Assembly: GCF_000472665.1 (NCBI RefSeq)
Contig: NZ_KI421448.1
Location: 135,836-199,835 of the forward strand
Length of the DNA: 64,000 nt
DNA from: Acetobacterium malicum subsp. dehalogenans DSM 11527
GTDB taxonomy: Bacteria; Bacillota; Clostridia; Eubacteriales; Eubacteriaceae
Reading direction: 5' to 3'
The notes beneath the pieces were generated by a model. It did not search any database, had not been told where the DNA came from, and saw only the letters and a list, made by a program, of their open reading frames with translations. Shown here in pieces: positions 31,595 through 40,528 of this stretch; position 1 is the stretch's first letter, and each line of letters opens with the position of its first letter. Both the position numbers and the translations under genes were made by a program.

Positions 31595-32758
31595 ATGAAA
31601 TCTCTGCATTCGGTTATTCAATCACTCAATCCCTATTCTGCTTATGATAAAGCGCAAACCGCAATCTTGCGAAAAACCCTGATGTGCGATAATATCAAGC
31701 GTTTAAAGATTATTGGGGTGATCGGCTCAGCGGTTAATCTGCTTTTACTTGTGTTATATTTTTTGAAAGATGGCTTTGAAGGACTAACCACCATCGAGGC
31801 CACATTACGAATCGCCTGGATTCTGGCCAGTATTATTTACATCTCCGGGGTTGGTAGCCCTCATTTTCCCGACACTGTGAAGAAAAGACAGTTTATTTTT
31901 TTCTATGGTGCCACTGGCCTCTGTCTGCTCTTTGCCAGTTTGATTACGGCCGTGTTATCCGTGGAACAGGGTTCCACCTTTCTCTATCTCATTAATGTAT
32001 TGCTAATCGGCAGTTTTTTATACCTCTCACTACTGGAAATGATAGGTATTATCGCCCCTAGTTTTCTGGTTCTTGTCATTTCCATTATTTTTGCCCCCAG
32101 TTCGATCCTGATGACACAGGGTAATTTTATCAATGTGATTGCCAGCACGGCTTTCGCCGTTGTGATTGCCCAGACAATATTAATATCAAAATTAAAGCAG
32201 CTCTCCAGTACCCAGACAATCCTTGATCAGAAAAAAGAACTGGAATATCTCATCGATCTGGATGGACTGACCCGGATTCCCAACCGTCGCAAGCTGGAAA
32301 GCTATTATCTGAATCATCCTGATGCCCCATTCGCGCTGCTGATGGTCGATATTGATTATTTTAAGAACTATAATGACACCTACGGCCATTTACAGGGGGA
32401 TCAATGTCTGATCCAGGTTGCCCAGTGTCTGCCGCACTATCCATTTGAAGGACTGACTACCCGGTACGGTGGCGAGGAATTTGTCACTATTGTCATACGC
32501 GACGATCTGACTGATACCGCAACCCTGGTTGAGGACATTCGCGCATCAATCGAAGCTATGCAAATCAGGCATGACGCCTCTGCTTTTGGGGTTGTCACTG
32601 TCAGCATCGGCTATGTTATCCACGCAACTGACCACCCCCCTTTAGAAAAGAACAGCGATCCCGTCGACAGCCTTGAAAGTTTCATCTTAAAGGCTGATCA
32701 GGCCTTGTATCAGGCCAAGGAAAACGGCCGCAACCAAATAAAACTTTATCAGGAATAA
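31595..32758 (+). CDS. Membrane-bound diguanylate cyclase (GGDEF)
   Basis: A 387-aa protein behind AAGGAG, the first host gene right of the element. About six membrane segments cover residues 35-205 without an obvious sensor fold. A short coiled coil (LSSTQTILDQKKELEYL) links to a GGDEF domain (about 220-385). That domain has DLDGLTRIPNRR, MVDIDYFKNYNDTYGH and the active-site signature RYGGEEF, so it should synthesise cyclic di-GMP. No RxxD inhibitory site is evident directly before the signature (EGLTTRYGGEEF). It converges with the following gene. Confidence 0.93.
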   Translation: MKSLHSVIQSLNPYSAYDKAQTAILRKTLMCDNIKRLKIIGVIGSAVNLLLLVLYFLKDGFEGLTTIEATLRIAWILASIIYISGVGSPHFPDTVKKRQFIFFYGATGLCLLFASLITAVLSVEQGSTFLYLINVLLIGSFLYLSLLEMIGIIAPSFLVLVISIIFAPSSILMTQGNFINVIASTAFAVVIAQTILISKLKQLSSTQTILDQKKELEYLIDLDGLTRIPNRRKLESYYLNHPDAPFALLMVDIDYFKNYNDTYGHLQGDQCLIQVAQCLPHYPFEGLTTRYGGEEFVTIVIRDDLTDTATLVEDIRASIEAMQIRHDASAFGVVTVSIGYVIHATDHPPLEKNSDPVDSLESFILKADQALYQAKENGRNQIKLYQE

Positions 32759-32787
32759 ACTGCCTGTAATGAGCCCACCAGTCAGAT

Positions 32788-33264
32788 TTATAAACGTATT
32801 TCTTCGCCCCAGTGTGCTACCAGTTTTTCCAACGAACAGCTGGCATTGGCAGGACTGGTAGATGGCAATTTTATGATTTCCTTGTTGGTTTCCTGATAAC
32901 AATAGCGATTATACAATTCATATGCCTTACCGCCATTGGCATAAATGGTTTTGATAGCGGACTTATTCAATAATGCCCGGATATCATTCGGCACCACATT
33001 TTTAATGGAACTGTCGCTTGAGCCATTGATATCACAGGAATAGATAACATCCCAGACCGCGATATGATTTTCTGACAGCATCGTCTTTTGTTCTTCAATA
33101 GTACCAGGAGTTGGCCAGCCTGCCAGGGCACTGATGACTTTCCAGAATCTATTTTGAGGATGCTGATAGTAAAAACCGCTTGCTCTGGATTTTACCGACG
33201 GGAATGTCCCCAGGATCAGAATTTTTGATTTCTCATCATATACTGGTTCAAATGTATGGATCAT
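32788..33264 (-). CDS. DNA-deoxyinosine/uracil glycosylase (UDG superfamily, family 6-like)
   Basis: A 158-aa base-excision enzyme. The glycosylase motif KILILGTFPSVKSR near residue 14 and GFYYQHPQNRFWKVI fit the Mug/HDG group. WDVIYSCDINGSSDSSIKN contains the conserved Asn of hypoxanthine-DNA glycosylases, and LPSTSPAN near 134-141 is the intercalation motif. It probably removes hypoxanthine or uracil from DNA. Single gene, minus strand. Confidence 0.87.
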   Translation of the reverse strand: MIHTFEPVYDEKSKILILGTFPSVKSRASGFYYQHPQNRFWKVISALAGWPTPGTIEEQKTMLSENHIAVWDVIYSCDINGSSDSSIKNVVPNDIRALLNKSAIKTIYANGGKAYELYNRYCYQETNKEIIKLPSTSPANASCSLEKLVAHWGEEIRL

Positions 33265-33316
33265 CGACGTTTTTTCTCCCTTCGTTTCTCATCTAATATC
33301 ATAAAGATTTAATCTT

Positions 33317-33360
33317 AAAACACCCGTGAATTTTGCCTCAGCAAGATTCACGGGTGTTTT
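33317..33360 (-). terminator. Strong bidirectional terminator
   Basis: AAAACACCCGTGAAT and ATTCACGGGTGTTTT form a 15-bp perfect stem around a short loop; T-runs flank both sides. It ends the metallophosphoesterase transcript. Confidence 0.88.
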
Positions 33361-33374
33361 GATTTTTCAGCTCC

Positions 33375-35042
33375 TTAAATCCGAATTGCCTGAGCCTCCG
33401 TCCATTGGGTAATGGTCTGATCCGGTGAATATTGATACAGATTAACGGTTTCAATGGCCGCACCAGCTTTGGGAGGGGTGATCACCACAAAGGTTCGGGT
33501 GGGGTAACCCTGGGCATTGTCAATCCAGGTTCCACTGTTGGCGTAAATGGTTTTTTGACTGTCGCGATTGGTCATGGCAATGACATCCGCCACATGGGTA
33601 TGACCAAAAATAACAATCCGTTTGGAAACATCCAGATCAAAAAACTGCGTTTGCGCCTGACAATCGGTAAAAGCCGGCACTGCCGCCCGGGTGATCGCTT
33701 CGCTGACGGGGATTTTAACGGTTACGCCGTTGATGGTCTGACGCTCCTCCCAGGTATCCTGGATATTGTGGTATAGGGTCGCACTGATGAGACCGGTTTC
33801 TTTGTCTTGTTGAGGGATACAGTCATTAATGGAATAATTCTCGGTAAATCCATCAATATTGGTTTTTAAAACCTTGTCATCAAAGCTTTCCTTGACCGGC
33901 AATACCGATAAAATGGCTTTCCAGGTTTGATAATATAAATAGGCGTTAAATTGACTGGGGTCTTCTTTGTTGGGTATCATTTCCGGGAAGACATTATCCG
34001 ACTGGGGGTGTCCCTCAATCACGCAGGTGGTGGCAATGCGGGTAAAGAAATAACCCGGTGGTAAAATAGTGGTCTCATCGTTGGTGATCGCCCGGTTTGA
34101 AATCGGATCGGGGGTACAGAAAAAATTGTACTTGTGGCCATGCTCAATGACAATTTCTGAATTGGGACCAGTGACATAGGTGCCCAGCCCCTGCAGTTCT
34201 GCTCTGGCCTGACTGATGCCCGGAAAAATCCGGGCCACATCGGCCTCAGTCAGCAATAAATCATGGTTCCCGGGAACATAGGTTACCTTGATTTCCCCAG
34301 CTTTGATAATGGCATTAAAGCCGTCGATGATGGCCTGATTATTGGCCGCCACCTGATCAAAGAACGCTGCTTTGGAATCCGGCATCTGATAATCCATCGG
34401 CAAAAACCATTCATCCAGCAAGTCGCCACCGATGACCAGTTCTTTGACATTGGGTGACTTTTTGACCTGAGCCAGGAAGTCAACCAGTGCCTGTTTGTTT
34501 TTTTCCAGCTCGGCAAAAGCCGAATCGACGCCCAGATGAAAATCGCTGGCTACAATAATTTGGGTTCGTTCTTCGTTCAATTCCGGGTTGCCAGATAAAT
34601 CAAAGTCAATATTCGTGGCAAAATAGCCGACATAGTCACACCCCAGCGATGCTTTGTTTTTTGAGGATAAGGTGCTTTTGATGATAAGTTTGTATTCTTG
34701 CCCCTGGGCAAATCGGGTGATGTCCTTGTTATTGATACGGATGGATTTTGGATCATTGAGATCAATTTTTACCGCACAGGCTTCTTCGACCGGATCTCCG
34801 GCGCTATCAATGCGATACAGCTTCACCGCCTCAGTGATGGTAGCCGGCTCCAGCTCCTCACTGAATTTAAGCACAATAGTTTGAATCTTGTCATTTACTG
34901 GCGGGTTATCCAGCTCATCAGACATTAATACATTAGACTCGATGGTCATCTCTTTTGAGCCATCCTGGATTGATGTATAGGCTCCCAGAATCGAACTGGC
35001 CATCTTTAAACAGGCAAGGCTGAAATATTTCGTGGTTTTCAT
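33375..35042 (-). CDS. Exported metallophosphoesterase with N-terminal Ig-like domain
   Basis: A 555-aa protein from ATG 35042; an ATG two codons upstream lies too close to GAGGAG. The N-terminus (MKTTKYFSLACLKMASSILG) is weakly hydrophobic and may be a signal. Residues about 45-150 look like a bacterial Ig-like (Big_5) domain (IQTIVLKFSEELEPATITEA). The calcineurin-type phosphoesterase follows, with its metal motifs: DFHLG near 167, GGDLLDEW near 205, GNHD near 258, EHGHKY near 300 and GHTH near 490. Substrate unknown; possibly a cell-surface or extracellular phosphodiester. It has its own terminator and is probably separate from the operon upstream. Confidence 0.85.
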   Translation of the reverse strand: MKTTKYFSLACLKMASSILGAYTSIQDGSKEMTIESNVLMSDELDNPPVNDKIQTIVLKFSEELEPATITEAVKLYRIDSAGDPVEEACAVKIDLNDPKSIRINNKDITRFAQGQEYKLIIKSTLSSKNKASLGCDYVGYFATNIDFDLSGNPELNEERTQIIVASDFHLGVDSAFAELEKNKQALVDFLAQVKKSPNVKELVIGGDLLDEWFLPMDYQMPDSKAAFFDQVAANNQAIIDGFNAIIKAGEIKVTYVPGNHDLLLTEADVARIFPGISQARAELQGLGTYVTGPNSEIVIEHGHKYNFFCTPDPISNRAITNDETTILPPGYFFTRIATTCVIEGHPQSDNVFPEMIPNKEDPSQFNAYLYYQTWKAILSVLPVKESFDDKVLKTNIDGFTENYSINDCIPQQDKETGLISATLYHNIQDTWEERQTINGVTVKIPVSEAITRAAVPAFTDCQAQTQFFDLDVSKRIVIFGHTHVADVIAMTNRDSQKTIYANSGTWIDNAQGYPTRTFVVITPPKAGAAIETVNLYQYSPDQTITQWTEAQAIRI

Positions 35043-35106
35043 AATCATAACTCCTCGATAATTTATTTTAGGACGCGATCTTCGACAATACTGCCAATCT
35101 TATCAT

Positions 35107-35150
35107 TTTAAAAAACAGTCAGAACTAACCCAGGGGTGCACTGACTGTTT
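35107..35150 (-). terminator. Terminator of the GH3/ATP-grasp operon
   Basis: On the minus strand AAACAGTCAG pairs with CTGACTGTTT across an 18-nt loop, followed by TTTTAAAA. It lies 16 bp after the last ATP-grasp gene. Confidence 0.85.
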
Positions 35151-35165
35151 CCAGTTATTTCCACA

Positions 35166-36083
35166 TTATTTTTGCTTTCGTTTCTGAGCCTCTGCCATAA
35201 TATTTTTTAGCGTCAGCAACAGCGGATTGCTCTGGCTGTTACTGAGGGCATCCTTGGAATAGGTCAATCCGGTCATCGAATTGGCTTCGCAGATATAATA
35301 AGTGTCGTTTTCGCCAAACAGAAAATCGATACTGCCAAAGTAGATATCCAGCACCGCGGCAGCTTGTTCGGCAATTTCCACCACCGCATCCGGTGGCGTA
35401 ATAAACTGTAGATCGCCGCCCTGAGAAAGGTTGGATTTAAAGTTGTCGCCATTGTCGCGGATATAAGCGGTTGAAAATTTTCCACCGCTTAGCATAATCC
35501 GCATATCCCGGCCTTTCGAGGCGGCGATACACTCCTGAATCAGGATATGGTCATCAAAATTCATGGCGGCATAAATATCCAGAATATTCTCCAGTTCTTT
35601 TTCGGTTTTGATCTGGACCACGCCTTTGCCCTTACTGCCGTGCATCACCTTGACCACACAGGGCAGCCCCAGTTCACTGGCAATAAAAGAAGGTTTTGTT
35701 TTTGGGGTCATCAGCACCGTTTTAGGGAATAAAAAGCCCTGCTTGGCGGCTCCCAGTTTTTGAAAGGTCAACAGTTTGTCGGCAGTGTTGTTCAGACTTT
35801 CAGAACTATTGACACAAAGCACATCCAGGGATTCCAGCATTTTGACAACGGCCTTGCTATGATAGTTGTTACCGCCGAAAAAGGCTGACAGCGAAAAGTC
35901 CGGCACCTCTACCGCTTCACCACCGATAAAACAATGCTGGCTGTCGCCCGGTTCACACATCACCTGGACCTCACTGACGTCCACGGTTCGGATGTTGACA
36001 CCCATCTTTTCAATCAGCGCAATAATCGTCTGGATCGACGGTTCTGCCAGAGTTTCATGATTAACTAATAGCCAGCCTAGCAT
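35166..36083 (-). CDS. RimK-like ATP-grasp ligase (second of two)
   Basis: A 305-aa ATP-grasp enzyme, expected to form an amide or peptide bond through an acyl-phosphate. The N-terminal pre-ATP-grasp domain starts MLGWLLVNHETLAEPSI. The ATP-binding lid VVKVMHGSKGKGVVQI is near residue 145, the DMRIMLSGGKF arginine motif near 192, and the metal site SIDFLFGENDTYYICEANSM near 250-270 (E-x-N). It is about the length of RimK/LysX. It overlaps the upstream paralogue by 7 bp and is the last gene of a seven-gene operon. Substrate unknown. Confidence 0.88.
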   Translation of the reverse strand: MLGWLLVNHETLAEPSIQTIIALIEKMGVNIRTVDVSEVQVMCEPGDSQHCFIGGEAVEVPDFSLSAFFGGNNYHSKAVVKMLESLDVLCVNSSESLNNTADKLLTFQKLGAAKQGFLFPKTVLMTPKTKPSFIASELGLPCVVKVMHGSKGKGVVQIKTEKELENILDIYAAMNFDDHILIQECIAASKGRDMRIMLSGGKFSTAYIRDNGDNFKSNLSQGGDLQFITPPDAVVEIAEQAAAVLDIYFGSIDFLFGENDTYYICEANSMTGLTYSKDALSNSQSNPLLLTLKNIMAEAQKRKQK

Positions 36084-37000
36084 GTTTGGCCACCTTCTCT
36101 CAATCGTTTTTTCCAGAGCGGTTCCGGTCGGTCCTTGACCTGTTTCATTAAATCCGCAAACATCACTTTGATGTCAAAGGCCACTCCCGGCATCGCATTG
36201 GCTTCACATAAATAGAAGGTATCATTTTCACCAAACAGAAAATCGACGCTGCCCATATTGATTTTAAGCAGCTGGGCCACCTTTTCAGCGGCCTCAATCA
36301 CCGATGCCGGTGGGGTATATTCGACGATATGACCGCCCTTGGCCAGATTGGAACGAAAGCTCTTTTCATTCTGACGGATAAATGATTTGACAAACTTTCC
36401 ATTGGCCAGAATCATCCGCAGATCGCGACCAGAAGATGCTTTGATACACTCCTGAATAATAATTTCATCGCCGATTTCACTGGCGGTACTCATACTGATC
36501 AGGTTATCCAGTTCTTTTTCATTATTAACCAGCACCACCCCCTTACCTTTGCTACCATGCATGACCTTCATCACCACGGGGTAGTCAAACAGTTTGCTGA
36601 CAAAGGATGCTTCGGTATACTCGGTGACGAGCAGGGTTTTAGGAAAGCAAACCGCTTCAATCGACTCGGCCACCAACTGAAAGGTCAACAGCTTGTCGTC
36701 CACATTTTTGATGGCATCATATGAATTGATGCACAACACGCCCAATGATTCCAGCATTCGCAGCGCCGCCGAGGTATGGTAGTTTTTTTCCGTAAAGAAG
36801 GCTGCCACCACATAATCCGGCACCTCCATAATTTCGTCGCCCACATAAAGTTTTCCGTCAAAGTCATGGTCACAGACCACATGGATCTGCAGCGGATCAA
36901 CCACCATCAGATCGACATGGAGCTCTTCCACCACCTTCATAATTTTCACAATCGAAGGATCTTCCATTTTTCCGGGATTTCTTAATAACCAACCTTTCAT
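36077..37000 (-). CDS. RimK-like ATP-grasp ligase (first of two)
   Basis: A 307-aa paralogue of the next gene. ATG 37000 (MKGWLLRNPGKMEDPSI) follows AGGAGG; an upstream frame start lies within the ABC gene's end. Motifs: VVMKVMHGSKGKGVVLV near residue 145, DLRMILANGKF near 192, SVDFLFGENDTFYLCEANAM near 252-272. A lysine-rich C-terminus (WKKRLREGGQTC) is extra. Two such ligases in tandem suggest two successive couplings, or a heteromeric ligase; neither can be distinguished here. Confidence 0.88.
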   Translation of the reverse strand: MKGWLLRNPGKMEDPSIVKIMKVVEELHVDLMVVDPLQIHVVCDHDFDGKLYVGDEIMEVPDYVVAAFFTEKNYHTSAALRMLESLGVLCINSYDAIKNVDDKLLTFQLVAESIEAVCFPKTLLVTEYTEASFVSKLFDYPVVMKVMHGSKGKGVVLVNNEKELDNLISMSTASEIGDEIIIQECIKASSGRDLRMILANGKFVKSFIRQNEKSFRSNLAKGGHIVEYTPPASVIEAAEKVAQLLKINMGSVDFLFGENDTFYLCEANAMPGVAFDIKVMFADLMKQVKDRPEPLWKKRLREGGQTC

Positions 37001-37016
37001 TTTAACCTCCTGAATT

Positions 37017-38789
37017 TTAATTATCTGATGCACTTAAATATAAATTGGCGTATAAACCACCCAGCTTCATCAGCTCGGCGTGACTGCCGACCTCTTTAAT
37101 GTCACCTTCCATCATAAAAATAATCTTATCGGCATTTTTAATGGTAAAGAGCCGATGGGCAATAATAAAGGTGGTTCGTCCTTTCATCATCGCCTCCATC
37201 GCCTGGGTGATCAAAATTTCGGTTCGGGTATCCACCGACGAGGTTGCCTCATCCAGTATTAATACCTTGGGATCGGCAATAATCGTTCGGGCAATGGCCA
37301 GAAGCTGACATTCCCCCTCGGACAGGGTGGTAAAATCGCCACCGATCCGGGTCTCATAGCCCAGGGGCAGTTTTTTGATAAATTCGTCGCACTGGGCTTT
37401 TTTGGCCGCCGCGATAACATCTTCCCGGGTTGCCCCGCTTTTGCCATAAGCAATATTTTCTTCAATGGTGCCATCAAAAAGCCAGGTATCCTGAAGCACC
37501 ATGCCAAAGGCAGATCTCAAGTTGTGTCGGGTCAGCTCTTTGACATCCAAGCCTTCCAGTAAGATATTGCCGTGATTGATTTCATAAAAGCGCATCAGCA
37601 GATTGACCAGGGTTGTCTTGCCAGCGCCACTGGGTCCTACCACTGCCAGGATTTCTCCCGGTTCGGCTTTTAGGGACACATCATGGAATAAGGTCCGTTC
37701 GGGAATATAGCCGAACTCAACGTTATTAAATTCAATGCTGCCTTTAGCATTGGCAACATCCAGAACTGCGGTACCGACATCTGCCTGTTCCTCTTCCCGA
37801 TCCAGAAATTCAAAAATTCGTTCCGCTGCTGCCGCACCGGACTGGATAAAGTTCAAATTATTGGAAATCAGGGCGGTGGGGCTGGCAATATTATTGGCAT
37901 AGATCAGAAATGCCTGAATTCCCCCGATGGTCAGGGTCCCGGTAATGACAAAAATCCCCCCCACCACACAGATGCCGATATAGGCCAGGTTATTGATCAA
38001 CTTCATCAGCGGTGCACTGAGTCCCGAATAAAACCGCGAACTTAGATAAGATTTAAAAAACCGCTGATTGATATCATCAAATTTTTGTGCTGATTTTGCT
38101 TCATGATTAAAAGACTTCACAATTAAGTGGCCATCATAGACTTCTTCAATCAGTCCATTTAAGGCCCCCAGTTCCTGTTGCTGTCTTCTGAACAGCACCT
38201 GGGTCTTTTTGGTAATCAGTTTCATCACGAAATAAGACAACGGAATGGCAATAAAGAAGATCAGGCTCAATTGAACATTTAACACCAGCATCATCACAAT
38301 AATCCCGATAATACTGGTGGCCTGAACCAGGATCTGGGTCAGATTGCTTTCCAGCGCTCCGGAAAGGGTGGTGGCATCATTGGTGACCCGGGAAAGGAGA
38401 TCGCCGCGTTCACTCTGATCCAACACATTCAGCGTCAATTTATTCAGTTTTTCCTGAATATCTGCCCGCAGTCGCTTAATCGCCAGTTGCGACAGATAGG
38501 TGGTGCGCATGGTGGCGTAATAGGCAAACCCGGCGCTTAAGATATAAAGCGCAGCCAGGATAATCAGTTGCTGTCCAATATAGGAAATATCAATATCCGT
38601 ATTTTTTGAAATACTGTCGGCAATACTATCGGTCACATCCTTGGTCACAACCGGCGCAAAAATCGCAAAAATGGTACTGGCAATCAAAGCCAGGGCCACA
38701 AAAAAGATAACATGTTTTTTATCCTTTAAATAATGACTCAGCCGCTTACCGATGGCACCAAAGCTGTATTTTCTTTTTTTTGCTTTCAC
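37017..38789 (-). CDS. ABC exporter half-transporter (canonical ATPase subunit)
   Basis: A 590-aa fusion of six membrane helices (residues about 30-310) and an ATPase domain. Walker A is GPSGAGKTT near 383 and Walker B KVLILDEATSSVD near 512 has the catalytic Glu. The signature is LSEGECQLLAIAR, departing from LSGGQ, and IAHRL holds the switch His. With the neighbouring subunit it should form a heterodimeric exporter: this Walker site pairs with the canonical signature of the partner, while this degenerate signature pairs with the partner's weak site. It overlaps the partner gene by 4 bp. It likely exports the product of the GH3/ATP-grasp enzymes. Confidence 0.92.
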   Translation of the reverse strand: MKAKKRKYSFGAIGKRLSHYLKDKKHVIFFVALALIASTIFAIFAPVVTKDVTDSIADSISKNTDIDISYIGQQLIILAALYILSAGFAYYATMRTTYLSQLAIKRLRADIQEKLNKLTLNVLDQSERGDLLSRVTNDATTLSGALESNLTQILVQATSIIGIIVMMLVLNVQLSLIFFIAIPLSYFVMKLITKKTQVLFRRQQQELGALNGLIEEVYDGHLIVKSFNHEAKSAQKFDDINQRFFKSYLSSRFYSGLSAPLMKLINNLAYIGICVVGGIFVITGTLTIGGIQAFLIYANNIASPTALISNNLNFIQSGAAAAERIFEFLDREEEQADVGTAVLDVANAKGSIEFNNVEFGYIPERTLFHDVSLKAEPGEILAVVGPSGAGKTTLVNLLMRFYEINHGNILLEGLDVKELTRHNLRSAFGMVLQDTWLFDGTIEENIAYGKSGATREDVIAAAKKAQCDEFIKKLPLGYETRIGGDFTTLSEGECQLLAIARTIIADPKVLILDEATSSVDTRTEILITQAMEAMMKGRTTFIIAHRLFTIKNADKIIFMMEGDIKEVGSHAELMKLGGLYANLYLSASDN

Positions 38790-40525
38790 AGTGATTCCTC
38801 CTTCCCATCGCTATAGGATTGGGATTTCAGAATTTCCTGATAAACCCGGCAATCTTCGATCAATTCCTCGTGTTTACCCTGGCCGACAATGGCACCATTG
38901 TCGAGCACTAGAATGCGATCGGCATGTTTAATGGTGCTGATCCGCTGGGCGACAATTAACACCGTTTTATCCCCAAATTTTTCGCGAATGGCTTTTCGAA
39001 CCAGCGAGTCAGTTTTAAAATCCAAGGCTGAAAAGCAATCGTCAAAGATCGTGATCGGCGCTTTTTTGACCGCCGCTCGAGCGATCGAAAGACGCTGACG
39101 CTGGCCCCCAGAAAGATCCTTACCGCCCTGGGAAATGGTGCTACTAAGTTGCCCTTCCCGTTCATTGACAAAGTCAAGAGCCTGGGCAATCGCCAGGGCT
39201 TCAGTTACTTCTGCTTCAGTCGCCTGATCATTCCCGACCCGGATATTTTCCAGTACCGTGCCGCTGAATAACACCGATTCCTGGGGCACGTAGGCGATGA
39301 TACTTCTTAAATCATGCTGGGTGCAATCCCGGATGTCAATGCCATCAATGACAACGGCACCAGCACTAACCTCATAAAGTCGCAAAATCAAATTGACCAG
39401 GGTTGTTTTCCCGGAGCCGGTGGCACCAACAATGGCGGTGATTTTTCCCGGCTCGGCAACAAAATTCAAGCGGTCCAGAACATTGATTTCGGCACCAGTA
39501 TAACCAAAAGAGACATCTTTAAACTCAATTCGTCCGGTAATGTTTTCCAGAGTAGCAGGGTTTTCCTGATCCTGAATCGAGAATTCACAGTCCAGCACCT
39601 CTTTAACCCGGGCAGCCGAAACCGCCGCCTGGGGATAGGCCATTAATAAGGCCGAAACCAGGCCCAGGGCTGACATAAACATCAATACATATTGGATAAA
39701 GACCATCAGACCGCCCAGGCTGACGATTTGCTGTTGAACTTCTTCGGCCCCTAACCACAGAATAATCACCATCGTCAGATTCATCATCAACTGCATCAAC
39801 GGCGCAAAAAAAGCTACTGCATAGTTTGCTTTGACGGCGGCTTGCATGCCTTCCTGGTTGGCCTTGCCAAATTTCTCGGTTTCATAATCCTGCCGGTTAA
39901 AAGCCCGGATCGCCCGTACCCCAGTGAGTTTTTCTTTCATCAGCAGGTTCAGCCGATCGACTTTTTGCTGCATCACCTTAAATAAGGGCATACTTCTGGC
40001 AGTGGTCAAGCCGATGATAATCGTCGTAATCAGAAAAGACCCCAACAACAACAACGTCAGGGTGACGTTTTCGCGAAACGCCATCACCAAAGCGCCAACT
40101 CCCGTGATCGGAACCAGTAGCAGTGACCGTAAGCCATTGATGACCACAATCTGCATCTGAGTGGCATCGGTGGTGGAGCGGGTCAGTAGGGTAGCTGCCC
40201 CAAATTGATTAAAATCAGTCTGAGAAAAATCTTTTACTTTGTCAAAGACATCGGCCCGGATCCGACTGGTAAAGGAAGCGGTGACATAGGCCGAATAGTA
40301 ACTCGAAGCTACCATACAGACTGCCGCCACTAGCGAAACCCCCAGCATCATCGCGCCACTTTTTAGGATATAGGGGGTATCTCCCTGGGCGACCCCATTT
40401 TCAATAATATCCCCCATCATCGTGGGCAGATAAAGCTGGGCTGCTGCCTGGCTGAGGACAAATACAAATACCAGAATCATCTGGAGCCGGTAATCTTTTA
40501 AGTACCGGATAAGTAAACTGACCAT
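38786..40525 (-). CDS. ABC exporter half-transporter (degenerate ATPase subunit)
   Basis: A 579-aa half-transporter with six N-terminal membrane helices and a C-terminal ATPase domain. Walker A GATGSGKTT is near residue 367 and the signature LSGGQRQRLSIAR near 477. Walker B PITIFDDCFSALD near 495 has Asp where the catalytic Glu is expected, and the switch region reads VAQRIST (Gln for His). This is the typical non-catalytic site partner of heterodimeric exporters. It starts 3 bp after the GH3 gene stop. Confidence 0.92.
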   Translation of the reverse strand: MVSLLIRYLKDYRLQMILVFVFVLSQAAAQLYLPTMMGDIIENGVAQGDTPYILKSGAMMLGVSLVAAVCMVASSYYSAYVTASFTSRIRADVFDKVKDFSQTDFNQFGAATLLTRSTTDATQMQIVVINGLRSLLLVPITGVGALVMAFRENVTLTLLLLGSFLITTIIIGLTTARSMPLFKVMQQKVDRLNLLMKEKLTGVRAIRAFNRQDYETEKFGKANQEGMQAAVKANYAVAFFAPLMQLMMNLTMVIILWLGAEEVQQQIVSLGGLMVFIQYVLMFMSALGLVSALLMAYPQAAVSAARVKEVLDCEFSIQDQENPATLENITGRIEFKDVSFGYTGAEINVLDRLNFVAEPGKITAIVGATGSGKTTLVNLILRLYEVSAGAVVIDGIDIRDCTQHDLRSIIAYVPQESVLFSGTVLENIRVGNDQATEAEVTEALAIAQALDFVNEREGQLSSTISQGGKDLSGGQRQRLSIARAAVKKAPITIFDDCFSALDFKTDSLVRKAIREKFGDKTVLIVAQRISTIKHADRILVLDNGAIVGQGKHEELIEDCRVYQEILKSQSYSDGKEESL

Positions 40526-40528
40526 CGG

